Source: Helicobacteraceae bacterium (lineage in GTDB: Bacteria; Campylobacterota; Campylobacteria; Campylobacterales; Sulfurimonadaceae). From it: a stretch of 6,257 nucleotides of DNA. The stretch lies in the NCBI GenBank assembly GCA_027057185.1, contig JALUJE010000258.1:3203-9459 (forward strand). Reading direction: 5' to 3'. The notes beneath the pieces are model-generated. The model had not been told where the DNA came from and searched no databases. It worked only from the letters and a program-made list of their open reading frames with translations. The position numbers were made by a program, and so were the translations under genes. Below are positions 5,687 through 6,257 of this stretch, in pieces (the stretch's first letter is position 1; each line of letters starts with the position of its first letter).

Positions 5687-6257
5687 ATGTCAGTTTTTCA
5701 AATTTTGATGTTAGCCGTGACGGCGTTTTTTGCGTATAAGGTGTATGAGCATATCAACACCCTTGAGGATCCGCCCGAACCCAAACCTTCGCGTGACTCT
5801 CTCTCGTCGTTTGATCCGGAAATATTGATGGAAAAAGCGGATGGTATGGTTCAAGAAGGTGACTTTAAACGTGCTGCCGGACTGTTGCAGGAGGCACATG
5901 CCAAAGCTCCTGAGAATACGGAAATATTAAATAAGCTGGGGTTTGTATTGGCAAAAAATGGAGATCTTCAGGCTGCCATTGAGACCTATTTGAAGTCGCT
6001 AACTCTTGATGAACGTGATGATGTGACGCATAATGCTCTCGCCTCACTCTATCGACGTACGTCAGAGTTTGACAAAGCGCAGCAGCACTATGAGCGTGCG
6101 TTGGAACTTGATGATGCTTATGAAGTAACGTACTACAATTTTGCCAACTTGTTGGTACAGATGGGTGAAAAAGAGAAGGCGCTAACCATGTATGAAAAGG
6201 CATTGGAGCTTAACCCTGATTTTCAAGAAGCTGCGCAGGAGTTGGCGCACCTACGTC
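5687..6257 (+). CDS. Membrane-anchored tetratricopeptide-repeat protein, truncated by window edge
   Basis: The 190 visible codons begin with an uncleaved-looking hydrophobic segment (SVFQILMLAVTAFFAYKVY, residues 2-20) that probably anchors the protein in the inner membrane; the side on which the repeats lie is not clear from the sequence. A proline- and charge-rich linker follows (about 24-42), then four consecutive 34-residue TPRs (43-76, 77-110, 111-144, 145-178) and the start of another helix. The repeats show the usual pattern of small residues and close with consensus-like turns such as YERALELDDAY and YEKALELNPDF. TPRs mediate protein-protein contacts, so this is likely a scaffold or assembly factor; the partner cannot be read from the sequence. 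The gene is transcribed away from the ATPase gene from a shared 66-bp region. The C-terminus, and any further domain, lies beyond the window. Confidence 0.85.
   Translation, partial: MSVFQILMLAVTAFFAYKVYEHINTLEDPPEPKPSRDSLSSFDPEILMEKADGMVQEGDFKRAAGLLQEAHAKAPENTEILNKLGFVLAKNGDLQAAIETYLKSLTLDERDDVTHNALASLYRRTSEFDKAQQHYERALELDDAYEVTYYNFANLLVQMGEKEKALTMYEKALELNPDFQEAAQELAHLR

Noticed and set aside
5865..6203. Minus-strand open frame of 112 codons
   Set aside because: It lies opposite the TPR repeats, and its histidine- and proline-rich translation is what antisense reading of TPR codons would give.
1..6257. tRNA, rRNA, CRISPR array, insertion sequence, attachment site or integrase
   Set aside because: No tandem spaced repeats, terminal inverted repeats, transposase or integrase frames, or tRNA-like cloverleaf sequence were seen; coding sequence fills nearly the whole window.

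Overview
The window looks like an ordinary chromosomal stretch from a Gram-negative bacterium of about mid-40s %GC (judged by eye, not counted). The N-terminal sequence of the polyphosphate kinase, the short A+T-rich promoters with little -35 consensus, and the gene repertoire suggest a Campylobacterota (Epsilonproteobacteria) member of the Sulfurimonas/Sulfurovum/Sulfuricurvum type. That placement is an inference from protein style, not from a search.

Layout: (1) 1-868, minus strand: the first 289 codons of a PPK1-type polyphosphate kinase, which runs off the left edge. (2) 869-1025: a divergent intergenic region with a clear extended -10 box facing ppk and a TATAAT box facing the next gene. 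(3) 1026-3275, plus strand: a 749-residue TolC-family outer-membrane channel with an unusual periplasmic tail made of a calcium-binding thrombospondin-3-like repeat, a diverged OmpA-like domain and a SPOR-like domain. (4) 3270-3292: a hairpin that contains both convergent stop codons. (5) 3287-5620, minus strand: a 777-residue HerA/FtsK-type P-loop ATPase of a widespread but functionally unassigned family, with a C-terminal coiled-coil/glycine-zipper region. (6) 5621-5686: a compact divergent promoter region with a 10-bp-phased TTATATCA direct repeat. (7) 5687-6257, plus strand: the first 190 codons of a membrane-anchored TPR protein, cut by the right edge.

Every gene lies in the opposite orientation to its neighbour, so each appears to be transcribed alone or as the first gene of an operon leaving the window. 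No operon within the window ties the functions together. The most notable item is the TolC-TSP3-OmpA-SPOR fusion: a channel that seems to carry its own peptidoglycan-contacting modules. No ABC transporter, membrane fusion protein or substrate gene accompanies it here. I found no RNA genes, CRISPR arrays, insertion sequences or other mobile-element signs.
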